In this document: one piece after another, positions 44,547 through 53,150 of the stretch
How the letters are laid out: each line of letters begins with the position of its first letter
Position numbering within the stretch: position 1 is the stretch's first letter
From: an uncultured Flavobacteriales bacterium
Lineage (GTDB): Bacteria; Bacteroidota; Bacteroidia; Flavobacteriales; Crocinitomicaceae
Direction of reading: 5' to 3'
Assembly (NCBI GenBank): GCA_946478775.1
Contig: CAMLDR010000002.1
Coordinates: 1-58,577, forward strand
DNA length: 58,577 bases
Notes under the pieces: generated by a model
The model's database searches: none
What the model was told of the DNA's origin: nothing
What the model saw: only the letters and a program-made list of their open reading frames with translations
Position numbers and translations under genes: made by a program

Positions 44547-45560
44547 TCACCTGATTGGGATAACGCTTGTTATTCCTAAAGAAAATCGTTTGAAGAGTCC
44601 ATTATTGAGGTGTTTTGTATCAAAAACATCAGCAAATCCGAAATCAAATCCAATTAATGGACTACTAATACTCTTCTTGGTTTGTGCCAGAAAAAGTATT
44701 AAACCCATAGTGGTCGTCATATTTGGTGAGATAGTTGAACTTTTAAAATCAGCATATAAACTGTATCCGATTCTTAATGAATTAGTATCGATATCTGCCA
44801 AACGTGTAAATGCAAGTTTCAAATTCCACGCATCAAATTCTTTATAATTATTATCCTCACGTGCTGCTTTCGTTTTAATACGTGTTCTCGTTATTGAAGA
44901 AATTGAATCATAACTCGTTTGAACATCTTGAATATCATATTCATCCAGATCTGAAAAATTTGATTTACGGGAATATCCTGCTTTGATGCTAAGCAAGTAT
45001 CGCTGTTTAAAAAGCATATTATAATTTAATCCTAGTTCACCACCACTAAAGATCTTTGAATATATCTGACTTTCAAAGGTTGTATCATTTCTGTACAGTA
45101 AATATTTGTTTACATTCAATCCGAAATAAAATCCTCCCCAGTCTGTAAAATTATTATCAGGTTTGGTAGCATTTTTATCAAAAATTTTGAATTTGTTAAT
45201 TGAGAATGTAAATGTAGTACCTGGAGAATATTGGCCGTTTTTAAAGACATTGGCATATCCTTCAGTTGGTTTTGCTTTAATTCCTCCACTAATGAAACAA
45301 AAACGATTGCTGTTATTTGATGAGGTATCTATTTTGGGAAGTTTATAGTAAAATTCAGCACCAATTGTCTGATCAGAAAAGTTTGTTTTTATCAATGCAG
45401 CAGAACGGATATCTGTTTTACTGCTAGATATAAGAGGACTGTATAATGCATCACCATCCTTGGTTTCTAATAACTGTTGTCCAAAAGATGATGTGATACA
45501 AAATGTCAAGAAGATTAAAGGGCTTGACTTAAACGGGGAAGTTAACATACGTATAATCAT
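44547..45560 (-). CDS. outer-membrane or surface protein of unknown function
   Basis: I do not recognise this 337-residue protein. It has a signal peptide (SSPLIFLTFCITSSFGQQ) and alternating aromatic strands (GGFYFGLNVNKYLLYRND, YNMLFKQRYLLSIKAGYSRK) suggesting a beta-barrel. It ends SLGITSVIPIR. ATG codons at 45560 and 45548 are both possible. The gene begins inside the end of the upstream gene (32-bp overlap), which implies coupled translation. Confidence 0.55.
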   Translation of the reverse strand: MIIRMLTSPFKSSPLIFLTFCITSSFGQQLLETKDGDALYSPLISSSKTDIRSAALIKTNFSDQTIGAEFYYKLPKIDTSSNNSNRFCFISGGIKAKPTEGYANVFKNGQYSPGTTFTFSINKFKIFDKNATKPDNNFTDWGGFYFGLNVNKYLLYRNDTTFESQIYSKIFSGGELGLNYNMLFKQRYLLSIKAGYSRKSNFSDLDEYDIQDVQTSYDSISSITRTRIKTKAAREDNNYKEFDAWNLKLAFTRLADIDTNSLRIGYSLYADFKSSTISPNMTTTMGLILFLAQTKKSISSPLIGFDFGFADVFDTKHLNNGLFKRFSLGITSVIPIR

Positions 45561-45822
45561 GGTCAATGTTTTTAGAAATTACTTTTTGTTCTTGAGTTAC
45601 GTCGTTAATAGTTACAGTACAAGAGGTTTCACCTCCGATTGATCCTTCAGAACCGACATACACGCGAAGTACATCATCTTGACAATTGAAAGTGTCAAAT
45701 GTTTTTTCATTGGAACCATTGAAGTTTATTGGAGTTGTGCTTTCGGGATCTCCTAAAAAAACCTCCCAAGCCATAACGTTTCCATTAGTGCTGATTTTGA
45801 GATGTAGTTTAATTGTTTTCAT
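45529..45822 (-). CDS. small beta-rich protein of unknown function
   Basis: The 97-residue product (KTIKLHLKISTNGNVMAWEV, RVYVGSEGSIGGETSCTVTI) is soluble and probably a beta-sandwich, without a signal peptide. It overlaps the start of the barrel-like gene by 32 bp and is probably the first gene of that pair. The lack of a signal peptide beside an exported partner is unexplained. Confidence 0.55.
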   Translation of the reverse strand: MKTIKLHLKISTNGNVMAWEVFLGDPESTTPINFNGSNEKTFDTFNCQDDVLRVYVGSEGSIGGETSCTVTINDVTQEQKVISKNIDHDYTYVNFPV

Positions 45823-46033
45823 CGAATGAATAGTTTAATTATTAGAGTTATAAGAATTAGTAGATTAAAACTAACGAACCAAAATTCAGAGGATTTTAAA
45901 ATTTACAAAAGAGTTCTTCCCCCAAAACAACCCCGTATTTTTCCCGGTCTCGTTTTGTGTGAAATCACGACTTAAAAACTTGCGTGTAAAGGATTTAATA
46001 GTGAGGTTTGGAGAGAATTTTAAATTAGATACT

Positions 46034-46855
46034 ATGAAACTGAATGACACGACCTTACCAAACCTTAAAGGGACGAACCCTGTACCAATTGAGGATATTG
46101 TAAACAATCATCAAAATGTTGAATCACTGAGAGATGAAGACAAATTGGATTTATCACTAGCTGAAATGGAAAAAGAAGAGTTTGAGAGTATTGTATTAGC
46201 ATGTAACTCATACCTGACTTTCAATAATAATTCAATTCCAAGTCCGCAGCTTACAATTTCAGAGATAGGATTTGATCTATTCAAAGATTTCCTTACAGAA
46301 GCTGCAGGGAAAAGAAACGGAACTGAAAGATACATGACCGCTTTGAGTATAACCTTGGCTGCAACAGGTGATGTTATTACACCGATTTACCAATCTGTTT
46401 ATTTAAAGTGGATTCGTTATGATGTCAGTACACAAAAAAACCTGTATGAAATACCAAATTTAGGTTATGGAGAATTTTATAAGTTCCATCAAGGACAATT
46501 TGTGAAAATTCCTACCAAAGCAGAAAGAGATACTCTTATAGAAAATTATCGTCAAGGAATAAAACTTATTCATAAAAATGGAGAAACTTTGCAAGACTTT
46601 CGGCCAAATACTGATGTTGAAAGTATTCTAATTCCTTTGCAAGTTATTTATACAGTAATGCACAACGCGCACCCTTCAAATTTGTTCATTTCTAATGCTG
46701 TGAGGGATGTCCAATATGATTCGAACTCTCCAATAAAACATATTGTTGGTGTTAGTGGATTTAGAGTTCCTATTGCTGGTAAACCAGTATTGTATGCTGA
46801 TCGCTCCCATCTCTGTCCTCCCTGTACGGCTAGTTTCGGATTTGACTTAGCATAA
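46034..46855 (+). CDS. protein of unknown function
   Basis: The 273-residue product from ATG 46034 (KLNDTTLPNLKGTNPVPIED) is soluble, with no signal peptide. It ends with two cysteines in HLCPPCTASFGFDLA, a possible thiol or metal site. The frame is open further upstream to a GTG at 45959, which would add 25 residues. It is divergent from the 45529-44547 pair. I recognise no family; the base composition is AT-rich like the neighbouring accessory genes. Confidence 0.5.
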   Translation: MKLNDTTLPNLKGTNPVPIEDIVNNHQNVESLRDEDKLDLSLAEMEKEEFESIVLACNSYLTFNNNSIPSPQLTISEIGFDLFKDFLTEAAGKRNGTERYMTALSITLAATGDVITPIYQSVYLKWIRYDVSTQKNLYEIPNLGYGEFYKFHQGQFVKIPTKAERDTLIENYRQGIKLIHKNGETLQDFRPNTDVESILIPLQVIYTVMHNAHPSNLFISNAVRDVQYDSNSPIKHIVGVSGFRVPIAGKPVLYADRSHLCPPCTASFGFDLA

Positions 46856-46909
46856 GTGATTCATCTTTAATTGTATCTTAGCGTGTCACCACATCACATT
46901 GAAACCGAC

Positions 46910-47578
46910 ATGCTTACACTATTCACGGAAACCTCATGTATCTCATTAGCTATTTTTTTGGGAGTTTTCACCTTCCGAAAATTGGATCGGTTTTTTCAGG
47001 TTCTCTTGCTGCAAGTAATTGTCTGGAGTTTGTTTTATGCATTTTCTTATGTAATTACAAGCTATCAGCAGGCACATCATTTGCCTGTCGACAACCAACG
47101 GCTCATGAATATTCATATGATCATTGAAACAGGATTATTGCTCATTGCAGCATGGTTTGTACTCCCGGAAATGCTCCGAACGGTCTTGACAATCGGAGCA
47201 TTTTCTCTTTTTCTTCTGGTTTTTGCCCTGCAAGGCAGTGAGCGGGGTCTCGGAAGCTACCTCAATTATGCAGACGTAACTGCCTGTATCGGAATCACCC
47301 TGGTTTTTTCAGTTGTGCTTTACAACTTTGGACAGCGAAAAAGTGCCGCATTTTGGCAATCACCTGAAAAGTGGGCATGCTTGGGAATCCTGCTTTATTT
47401 TGCCTGCAGCGTTCCCTATGTTTCCATGATGCATTATTTGGAAACAAAGAATCCGGAGGTAAATACCTTTTTGTACTACTTAATCAGTGGGGTGCTGGCA
47501 AATGTCAGATACCTTTTATTGGCTCTTGCGTATTGGATGATTTATCGAAATGCTAAAAAACAACTAGTGAAATTATGA
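46910..47578 (+). CDS. multi-pass membrane protein, probable sensor partner of the kinase
   Basis: The 222-residue product has about seven hydrophobic helices (SLAIFLGVFTFRKLDRFFQV, LLLQVIVWSLFYAFSYVIT, IETGLLLIAAWFVLPEML, LTIGAFSLFLLVFALQG and others) and a basic C-terminus, in the manner of 7TM sensor modules. Its stop overlaps the kinase start by 4 bp. Because the kinase has only one helix and no sensor domain, this protein may supply the sensing function. The ATG at 46910 is preferred to an upstream TTG. Confidence 0.65.
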   Translation: MLTLFTETSCISLAIFLGVFTFRKLDRFFQVLLLQVIVWSLFYAFSYVITSYQQAHHLPVDNQRLMNIHMIIETGLLLIAAWFVLPEMLRTVLTIGAFSLFLLVFALQGSERGLGSYLNYADVTACIGITLVFSVVLYNFGQRKSAAFWQSPEKWACLGILLYFACSVPYVSMMHYLETKNPEVNTFLYYLISGVLANVRYLLLALAYWMIYRNAKKQLVKL

Positions 47579-48348
47579 ACGATATTATTCTAAGTATTGT
47601 TTCTGCCACACTGCTCATTTTGCTCCTCATTGCCGGTATTGCAATCACTTTTTTTATGTCGAGCCGACAACGGATGCGCCAGGAACAAATCCTGGTAGAA
47701 ACAAAATTGGACTTTGAGCGGGAACTTCGCCAGGTTGAAACAGAGGTCAGTGAACACGTAATGAGTCAGTTTGCAAATGAATTACACGATAATATCGGTC
47801 AGTTGCTCACAGCTATGCACATTGAAATTGAGAACCGAAAATTGGATTCTCCGAATAGTCAGGAAGAATATAAGCCACTCGAGATTTACCTGAATGAAGT
47901 AACACAGCAGCTGAGATTATTGAGTAAAACATTTAATAATGATTTTATAGCACACAACGGATTGTTTAATGCAATTCAATTGGAAGTGAACCGGTTGAAT
48001 AATTTGCGCCGGTTTACTGTTCATATGGATGCGGATTCGGCAATTTCTGTTCTAAAGAAAAATGAAGAATTGATGGTGTTTCGCATCTTCCAGGAAATCC
48101 TTCAAAATGTAATGAAGCACGCCGGAGCGAAAAATGTATTCATTCGCTTAAAAACAAACCCCGAAGAGTTTGAACTGGAAGTTACAGATGATGGAATCGG
48201 TTTTGATTATGAAGAGGTTTTTAAACAAAATAAAGCTTCAGGTCTTCGGAATATATTAAAACGATCTTCCCTGGCTCAATTGGAATGTACCATTCAAACA
48301 AAATTGGGAGAAGGGACAAGCTATATTCTGAAAAAATCACCACATTAG
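47575..48348 (+). CDS. sensor histidine kinase (HisKA_3 type)
   Basis: The 257-residue product has one N-terminal membrane helix (ATLLILLLIAGIAITFFM), then the phospho-acceptor segment MSQFANELHDNIGQLLTAMH (H71), and a HATPase domain with QEILQNVMKHAGAKNVFI (N box) and VTDDGIGFDYEE. It is short and has no extracytoplasmic domain. It overlaps the membrane protein gene by 4 bp and precedes its response regulator by 24 bp. Confidence 0.92.
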   Translation: MNDIILSIVSATLLILLLIAGIAITFFMSSRQRMRQEQILVETKLDFERELRQVETEVSEHVMSQFANELHDNIGQLLTAMHIEIENRKLDSPNSQEEYKPLEIYLNEVTQQLRLLSKTFNNDFIAHNGLFNAIQLEVNRLNNLRRFTVHMDADSAISVLKKNEELMVFRIFQEILQNVMKHAGAKNVFIRLKTNPEEFELEVTDDGIGFDYEEVFKQNKASGLRNILKRSSLAQLECTIQTKLGEGTSYILKKSPH

Positions 48349-48372
48349 TAATCGGATATAAAACTACTACTC

Positions 48373-49035
48373 ATGGAAAGCCGAAGTATTGTTCTGGTTG
48401 ATGATCACGTGATCGTACGAAATGGATTGAAAGAACTCATTGAAAAATTAGGACCTTACTCCGTTGTGGCACAATTTGACTCGGGGAATGCTTTTTTGGA
48501 TGGACTTTCTACAATCCCAAAGCCGGATCTCGTTATTGTTGATTTGAACATGCCGGGAATGAGTGGATTCGAACTGGTTGAAAAAATCAAGAGTTCGGAA
48601 AATGAGCAAGTGATTCTCGTTTTGACATTGGATAGCGACGAACAAACCATCATTCGCCTGTTTAGAAACGGAGTTCGCGGATTCCTAAAGAAAAATTGCA
48701 GTGCGGAGACCTTGAAAAACGCATTGGATTCTATTTTGACAAGCGGGTATTACCACAATGAATTTTTGGCACTTTCCCTGAGAATGGATGCACATGAAGC
48801 CAAACCTTCGGAAAGAGATCAGATTCTGTTTCAATTAACGCAACGCGAGCGCGAATTCCTCAAATGGGTTTGCCATGAAGGAGAATACGCCTACAAACAA
48901 ATTGCTGAACAAATGCAAGTAAGTGAACGAACTGTTGATGGTTATCGGGAAGCGATCTTTGATAAGTTTGCTGTCAAATCCAAAACAGGATTGGTGTTGT
49001 TCGTCCTGAAACATCAATTGTTTGATGACTTATAA
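48373..49035 (+). CDS. LuxR/NarL-family response regulator
   Basis: The 220-residue product has a receiver domain (LVDDHVIVRNGLK, D10/D11; phospho-acceptor D57 in LVIVDLNMPGMSG) and a LuxR helix-turn-helix (LTQREREFLKWVCHEGEYAY, MQVSERTVDGYREAIFDKFA). It is the last gene of the membrane protein-kinase-regulator unit. Confidence 0.93.
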   Translation: MESRSIVLVDDHVIVRNGLKELIEKLGPYSVVAQFDSGNAFLDGLSTIPKPDLVIVDLNMPGMSGFELVEKIKSSENEQVILVLTLDSDEQTIIRLFRNGVRGFLKKNCSAETLKNALDSILTSGYYHNEFLALSLRMDAHEAKPSERDQILFQLTQREREFLKWVCHEGEYAYKQIAEQMQVSERTVDGYREAIFDKFAVKSKTGLVLFVLKHQLFDDL

Positions 49036-49143
49036 AAAGACTCACCGTAAATCCCTTACGACCTCCATCATTATTTTTGTATTCAAAATCAGTTGAATCA
49101 AAAAAAACCGCTAATTTTCCATCAGTACCTTAAACTATTTACC

Positions 49144-50646
49144 ATGAAGAAATTAACCCTTGCCTTTGTGCACGGATACAGTGTTACAAATCTGGACACT
49201 TACGGAGAAATGCCTTTGCGCCTGATGCAGGAAGCTGCAGCTTACGGCTACGAACTCAAAATCGAACACATTTTCCTAGGTCGTTACATCAGTTTCAATG
49301 ACGAAGTGCGTTTGGAAGATATTGCTCGTGCGCTGGAACAAGCTGTTCAGGAGCAAATGAGCCCGACTTTGAAAGCGGGGGAACGTTTTGCCTGTATCAC
49401 CCATTCTACCGGCGGACCTGTTGTGCGGACCTGGTGGAACAATTACTATAAAGACAAAAAGAAGACTTGCCCTATGAGTCATTTGGTGATGCTTGCTCCG
49501 GCAAATTTCGGTTCGGCCCTGGCACAATTGGGGAAAAGTCGCCTGAGCCGCATCAAATCATGGTTTGATGGCGTAGAACCCGGACAACGCGTGTTGAACT
49601 GGCTCGAATTGGGAAGCGGTGATGCCTGGAAACTGAACAAGGATTGGATCCTGAACGGACAAAAACACATTGGTCCGAATGGAATTTTTCCTTTCTCCTT
49701 GATCGGACAAGACATCGATCGCAAGTTATACGATCATTTGAATTCCTATACCGGGGAATTGGGAAGCGACGGAGTAGTGCGCGTTGCAGCAGCAAACCAA
49801 AACAGCCGATACGTTAAACTGACCCAGGAAACTCCCAAATTAGCAGGAGGAAAATGGCAGGCAGCAAACCTGGAGATTTCCGAATTCACGGAAGCACCCG
49901 TAACGCCTTTCCGCGTTACAACGAATAACTCGCATTCCGGTGCGGAAATGGGAATTATGCGCAGTCCGTTGAGGGACCCGAAAGATCAGAAAGGAAAAGA
50001 AGTGGTGGATGCCATTTTCAGATGTATTGGAGTTGCGACTGATGCAGCTTACAAAAAACTGACTGCGGATTTTGCAAAAGAAACAGCAGAAGTGCAGCAA
50101 AAAGGATTGGTTGAAGAAGACAAGCGGATCTTTGGAAAGAAATACTTCATTCACGACCGCTATTCCATGGTCCTTTTCCGCCTGGTGGATTCCGAAGGAC
50201 ACGCTGTAACCGATTTCGATTTGATCCTCACGGGAGCAAATCACGATCCGAATGGTTTACCTCCCGGATTTTTTGCTGACAGGCAATGCAATCAGATCAA
50301 TAAATCAACGGTTACGTATTTCTTCAATTACGATGTGCTTCACGGAAGAAAAGCAATGACGGTAAATGGGTATAAACTGGATGAACTAAAAGGGCTCAAT
50401 GAATTGGGAATCATCATCCGTCCACGCCCCGAAGAAGGATTTATCCGCTACCTTCCTTGTGAGATCCGGGCTTCCAAAGAGTTGTTCGACAAAGCTTTGC
50501 AGCCCAATTCTACCACGATGATCGATATCGTTCTTCAACGTGTGGTAAGCAATGAAGTATTCCGCTTCGAAAAAGTGAAAAATACAGCAGGTGTACAAAA
50601 CCTGAACTTTAAAAAAGCAACACCCGGAAATGGGATTGTGAAATAG
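49144..50646 (+). CDS. alpha/beta-hydrolase, lipase/phospholipase-like
   Basis: The 500-residue product opens with TLAFVHGYSVTNLDTYGEMP, a typical strand-turn of alpha/beta hydrolases, and has the nucleophile elbow CITHSTGGPVVRTWW (Ser in HSTGG). The layout is similar to large bacterial lipases and T6SS-type phospholipases. A further C-terminal region with SMVLFRLVDSEGHAVTDFDL may be a beta-sandwich. No signal peptide. A -7 element TATTTTTG lies at 49072-49079. The GTAGGG palindrome at 50675 follows it. Confidence 0.6.
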   Translation: MKKLTLAFVHGYSVTNLDTYGEMPLRLMQEAAAYGYELKIEHIFLGRYISFNDEVRLEDIARALEQAVQEQMSPTLKAGERFACITHSTGGPVVRTWWNNYYKDKKKTCPMSHLVMLAPANFGSALAQLGKSRLSRIKSWFDGVEPGQRVLNWLELGSGDAWKLNKDWILNGQKHIGPNGIFPFSLIGQDIDRKLYDHLNSYTGELGSDGVVRVAAANQNSRYVKLTQETPKLAGGKWQAANLEISEFTEAPVTPFRVTTNNSHSGAEMGIMRSPLRDPKDQKGKEVVDAIFRCIGVATDAAYKKLTADFAKETAEVQQKGLVEEDKRIFGKKYFIHDRYSMVLFRLVDSEGHAVTDFDLILTGANHDPNGLPPGFFADRQCNQINKSTVTYFFNYDVLHGRKAMTVNGYKLDELKGLNELGIIIRPRPEEGFIRYLPCEIRASKELFDKALQPNSTTMIDIVLQRVVSNEVFRFEKVKNTAGVQNLNFKKATPGNGIVK

Positions 50647-50674
50647 CTTGAAATATGATGAATTATTAAAACCA

Positions 50675-50702
50675 GTAGGGGTGGAAAATTTTCCACCCCT
50701 AC
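50675..50702. terminator. perfect 28-bp GTAGGG-family palindrome between convergent genes
   Basis: GTAGGGGTGGAAAA and TTTTCCACCCCTAC are exact reverse complements, followed by a T7 run at 50704-50710. It lies between the stops at 50646 and 50721. On the plus strand the hairpin plus T-run is a good terminator. Confidence 0.75.
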
Positions 50703-50720
50703 GTTTTTTTGCGATTTTAA

Positions 50721-52172
50721 TTATTTCTTCTGCATGATTTTCACTACACGCTGTTCTGCCTTGGACTTGATAGCTTCTGTTTTCTTGAATGAGTTTCCTT
50801 TCAGATCGCTTAAGTAATCCTGGAAGGTATGACTCAGGTAGATCGGAGAAACATTCGTTGGCTGAGTAAAAGATTGCCCACTGTGGCAGGAAAAGCAATT
50901 AGCCAGATTTCCCACATTGATTCCGCTCATGCTCGTTTCAAATGTTTGAGTGAAGGTTTCCATCGTCACATTGGCGCAATTCAAACTTCCGCGGGCAAAA
51001 CTTCCCGGAGTTGCATTGCTGATATTTCCGCCCAAACTATCGATCAGTTGTGCCTGCTCCAGCGGTGATTTGCCATCCGTGTTCAGCCAAATCGATCCGT
51101 TGTAGAAATAGTTCGCCCAAACATCATTCAATTGTGACTTGACACATTGATTGATTCCGTCCACATTCTGAAAATCTGCCGGCTCCTGCTGGGAAGTACT
51201 CATGAAGGATCCGTCCGGGTTACGTGGGATTCCGTATTGGAACAAGTCAAATACCTTGTTGGGAGTTTGACCCAATTCCGTTGTGGAGTTATACAAAATT
51301 CCGTTAAGACCACTTGTGCTTCCTCTTTTAAATAGTAATTGGTCCGAAGCAGAACTTGCTGAATTCACTTCCCAGTCATAATCCGGTGAGAGATCATCGT
51401 GTTCAAAGGTTGCCCAAATAAACTCCGGGTGATTTTGGACCACCCCAACTACGTGCATCCCGATCAAAGCAACCTCTGTGTTGGTGAACGAAACACCATT
51501 GTTTTTTGAAAGTGAGGCTGTTGTGGTATAATATTCCGCTTGTTTGGTCGCCGGAATGGCAGAAACAGGAACCCACGCTACTTTCAATTCAAACGACCCG
51601 ACCGGGAAGGAAGAAGTATTGGTAGCAGGTAAGGTACCAGTATTCAATTGCTGTGCAAAGCTTAGTCCGGCAGTATACATCGTTGGATTCATATGGATGG
51701 AATAATAAACCATTACCCCGTTTCCGTCATTGTAATCCGGATTGGTTTGCAAAACGGCACTTTCTGATCCTGCTTGTGCCGTATCCTGAAGCACTACCAA
51801 TGTTCCAACCGGAACCGGAACAGCTCCCATGTGTGAGGTTACCTGTTTTACCTTACTTTGGTTCAGGAACAACGGATTTCCTCCTGCATCCGGCTTGGTA
51901 AGCCAAAGGAATTTATTCCAGGACCACTGGTGAAAAATTTGGTTCGTAGTGCTGGAAGTGTCAAACGGACTTCCCGGTCCTTCTTCGGGTGCCGGGGTCT
52001 GGCTGTGGGGTAACCAACTTGGATTGACCAAACAAAGAGAATCCGGAGAACTACTGGTTTCATAACCGAGTTTCTCCACTTTTTCATCTGTTCCGGAAGT
52101 GCAATTGGTGAGTACTGCCATACCAATGACAGCCAGCCCCATAACGCTTAGGGTTAAAGTGTTCTTTTTCAT
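50721..52172 (-). CDS. secreted lipoprotein with a single c-type heme motif
   Basis: The 483-residue product has a lipoprotein leader (LAVIGMAVLTNC, Cys24). Near the C-terminus (about 426-430) it carries NCFSCHSGQSF, a CxxCH heme-binding motif. Most of the chain (WSWNKFLWLTKPDAGG ... PEFIWATFEHDDL, YDWEVNSASSASDQ) resembles large periplasmic or surface proteins that are not classical cytochromes. A role in electron transfer or peroxide detoxification is possible. I do not recognise the family. It is convergent with the lipase gene. Confidence 0.55.
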   Translation of the reverse strand: MKKNTLTLSVMGLAVIGMAVLTNCTSGTDEKVEKLGYETSSSPDSLCLVNPSWLPHSQTPAPEEGPGSPFDTSSTTNQIFHQWSWNKFLWLTKPDAGGNPLFLNQSKVKQVTSHMGAVPVPVGTLVVLQDTAQAGSESAVLQTNPDYNDGNGVMVYYSIHMNPTMYTAGLSFAQQLNTGTLPATNTSSFPVGSFELKVAWVPVSAIPATKQAEYYTTTASLSKNNGVSFTNTEVALIGMHVVGVVQNHPEFIWATFEHDDLSPDYDWEVNSASSASDQLLFKRGSTSGLNGILYNSTTELGQTPNKVFDLFQYGIPRNPDGSFMSTSQQEPADFQNVDGINQCVKSQLNDVWANYFYNGSIWLNTDGKSPLEQAQLIDSLGGNISNATPGSFARGSLNCANVTMETFTQTFETSMSGINVGNLANCFSCHSGQSFTQPTNVSPIYLSHTFQDYLSDLKGNSFKKTEAIKSKAEQRVVKIMQKK

Positions 52173-52372
52173 GAATAGTGTATCTTTTAAGTTGGTACCA
52201 AGTTAGGATAAATTCTATACCTTGATCAGATCAATGGTACTAAATTGAAAATAGGACTCACCAAAGGCCAAAAAGCGTGTATGAATCAGGTTGAAAAGGA
52301 TAAAGGAATACCTTTCTGATACCGACAATAATCTGTTTTCGTTTTGGCATCAAAATTGCCTGTCTGCTTTCC

Positions 52373-52861
52373 ATGAAAACAGTACTTTTTCTTTTACTCA
52401 TTTGTATTCAGACTCCGCTATTTGCTCAGTTCAATTGTAAAAAAATGAAACAACGTGATGGATCAGTTGTTAGTAAATGCTTTCATAAAAATGGAAAGGT
52501 GTCAACAATTGAAACCTGGGATAAAGACAAACGGAACGGAAATTTGAAGGGGTTTAATAACCAGGGAAAAGAATTGTTTTCACTTGCTTTGAGGCATTAT
52601 GGTGGACATGCTTCTGCTCTTATGACCTGGTATCCGAACGGACAAATAAAAAGCGTTGCCTACACCGATTCACCGGATGGTGGTATCCAGTACTACCATT
52701 CCACCCGGCAATTTGATGAGAAGGGAAATGAAACTTCCTTTTCGGAGGACAGTTACGATGACAGCCCGAAACCGCCACTTCAAAAAAGGATCATTCGTGA
52801 TACAATCAAACCGCGAAAACCATTGGTGGAGATCAATCAGGTGCTGGAAAAAGAGGAATAG
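52373..52861 (+). CDS. secreted MORN-like (YwqK-type) repeat protein
   Basis: The 162-residue product has a signal peptide (KTVLFLLLICIQTPLFAQ) and short repeats of the type 'FHKNGKVSTIETWDKDKRNG' and 'WYPNGQIKSVAYTDSPDGG', the MORN/YwqK pattern seen in many Bacteroidota proteins. The C-terminus is Lys/Pro-rich. The role of such proteins is not known; annotation as a toxin-antitoxin component would be over-reading here. Confidence 0.6.
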   Translation: MKTVLFLLLICIQTPLFAQFNCKKMKQRDGSVVSKCFHKNGKVSTIETWDKDKRNGNLKGFNNQGKELFSLALRHYGGHASALMTWYPNGQIKSVAYTDSPDGGIQYYHSTRQFDEKGNETSFSEDSYDDSPKPPLQKRIIRDTIKPRKPLVEINQVLEKEE

Positions 52862-52935
52862 CTATGGACTTTTATCGTCAGTTAATATAAATCTCTTCTC
52901 ACTAATCACGCTTAATACCGATCACAACTGGCCAA

Positions 52936-52953
52936 ATCCCGCACGTGCGGGAT
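52936..52953. repeat. 18-bp perfect palindrome ATCCCGCACGTGCGGGAT
   Basis: The arms are exact reverse complements and GC-rich. The element lies 75 bp after the YwqK-like gene, followed by a short T-run at 52959-52963. It may be a terminator or a dispersed palindromic repeat. No other copy is in the window. Confidence 0.6.
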
Positions 52954-53150
52954 CCGTATTTTTAAGGAGGGAGGGTGGTTCGTTCTTGACGGAATTCTCC
53001 GAGATGAGAAAGATTGAAGGTGAAGCCTTTTGAACGACAATTTTCCAATCTAAGCCATCTTAATGAAGTTTTAATGCAGAATCGGGGCATTTTTCCTAAT
53101 TTTAAAGATCATCACAAATAGGTTTTTAGTTAGACCATAAACTCCTTTTC

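Noticed and set aside
45886..46107. A 73-codon minus frame overlapping the start of the 46034 gene
   Set aside because: It is antisense to a longer frame with better composition and has no ribosome site.
52373..52861. YwqK-like protein as part of a toxin-antitoxin system
   Set aside because: No toxin gene is adjacent, and similar secreted repeat proteins are common as single genes.
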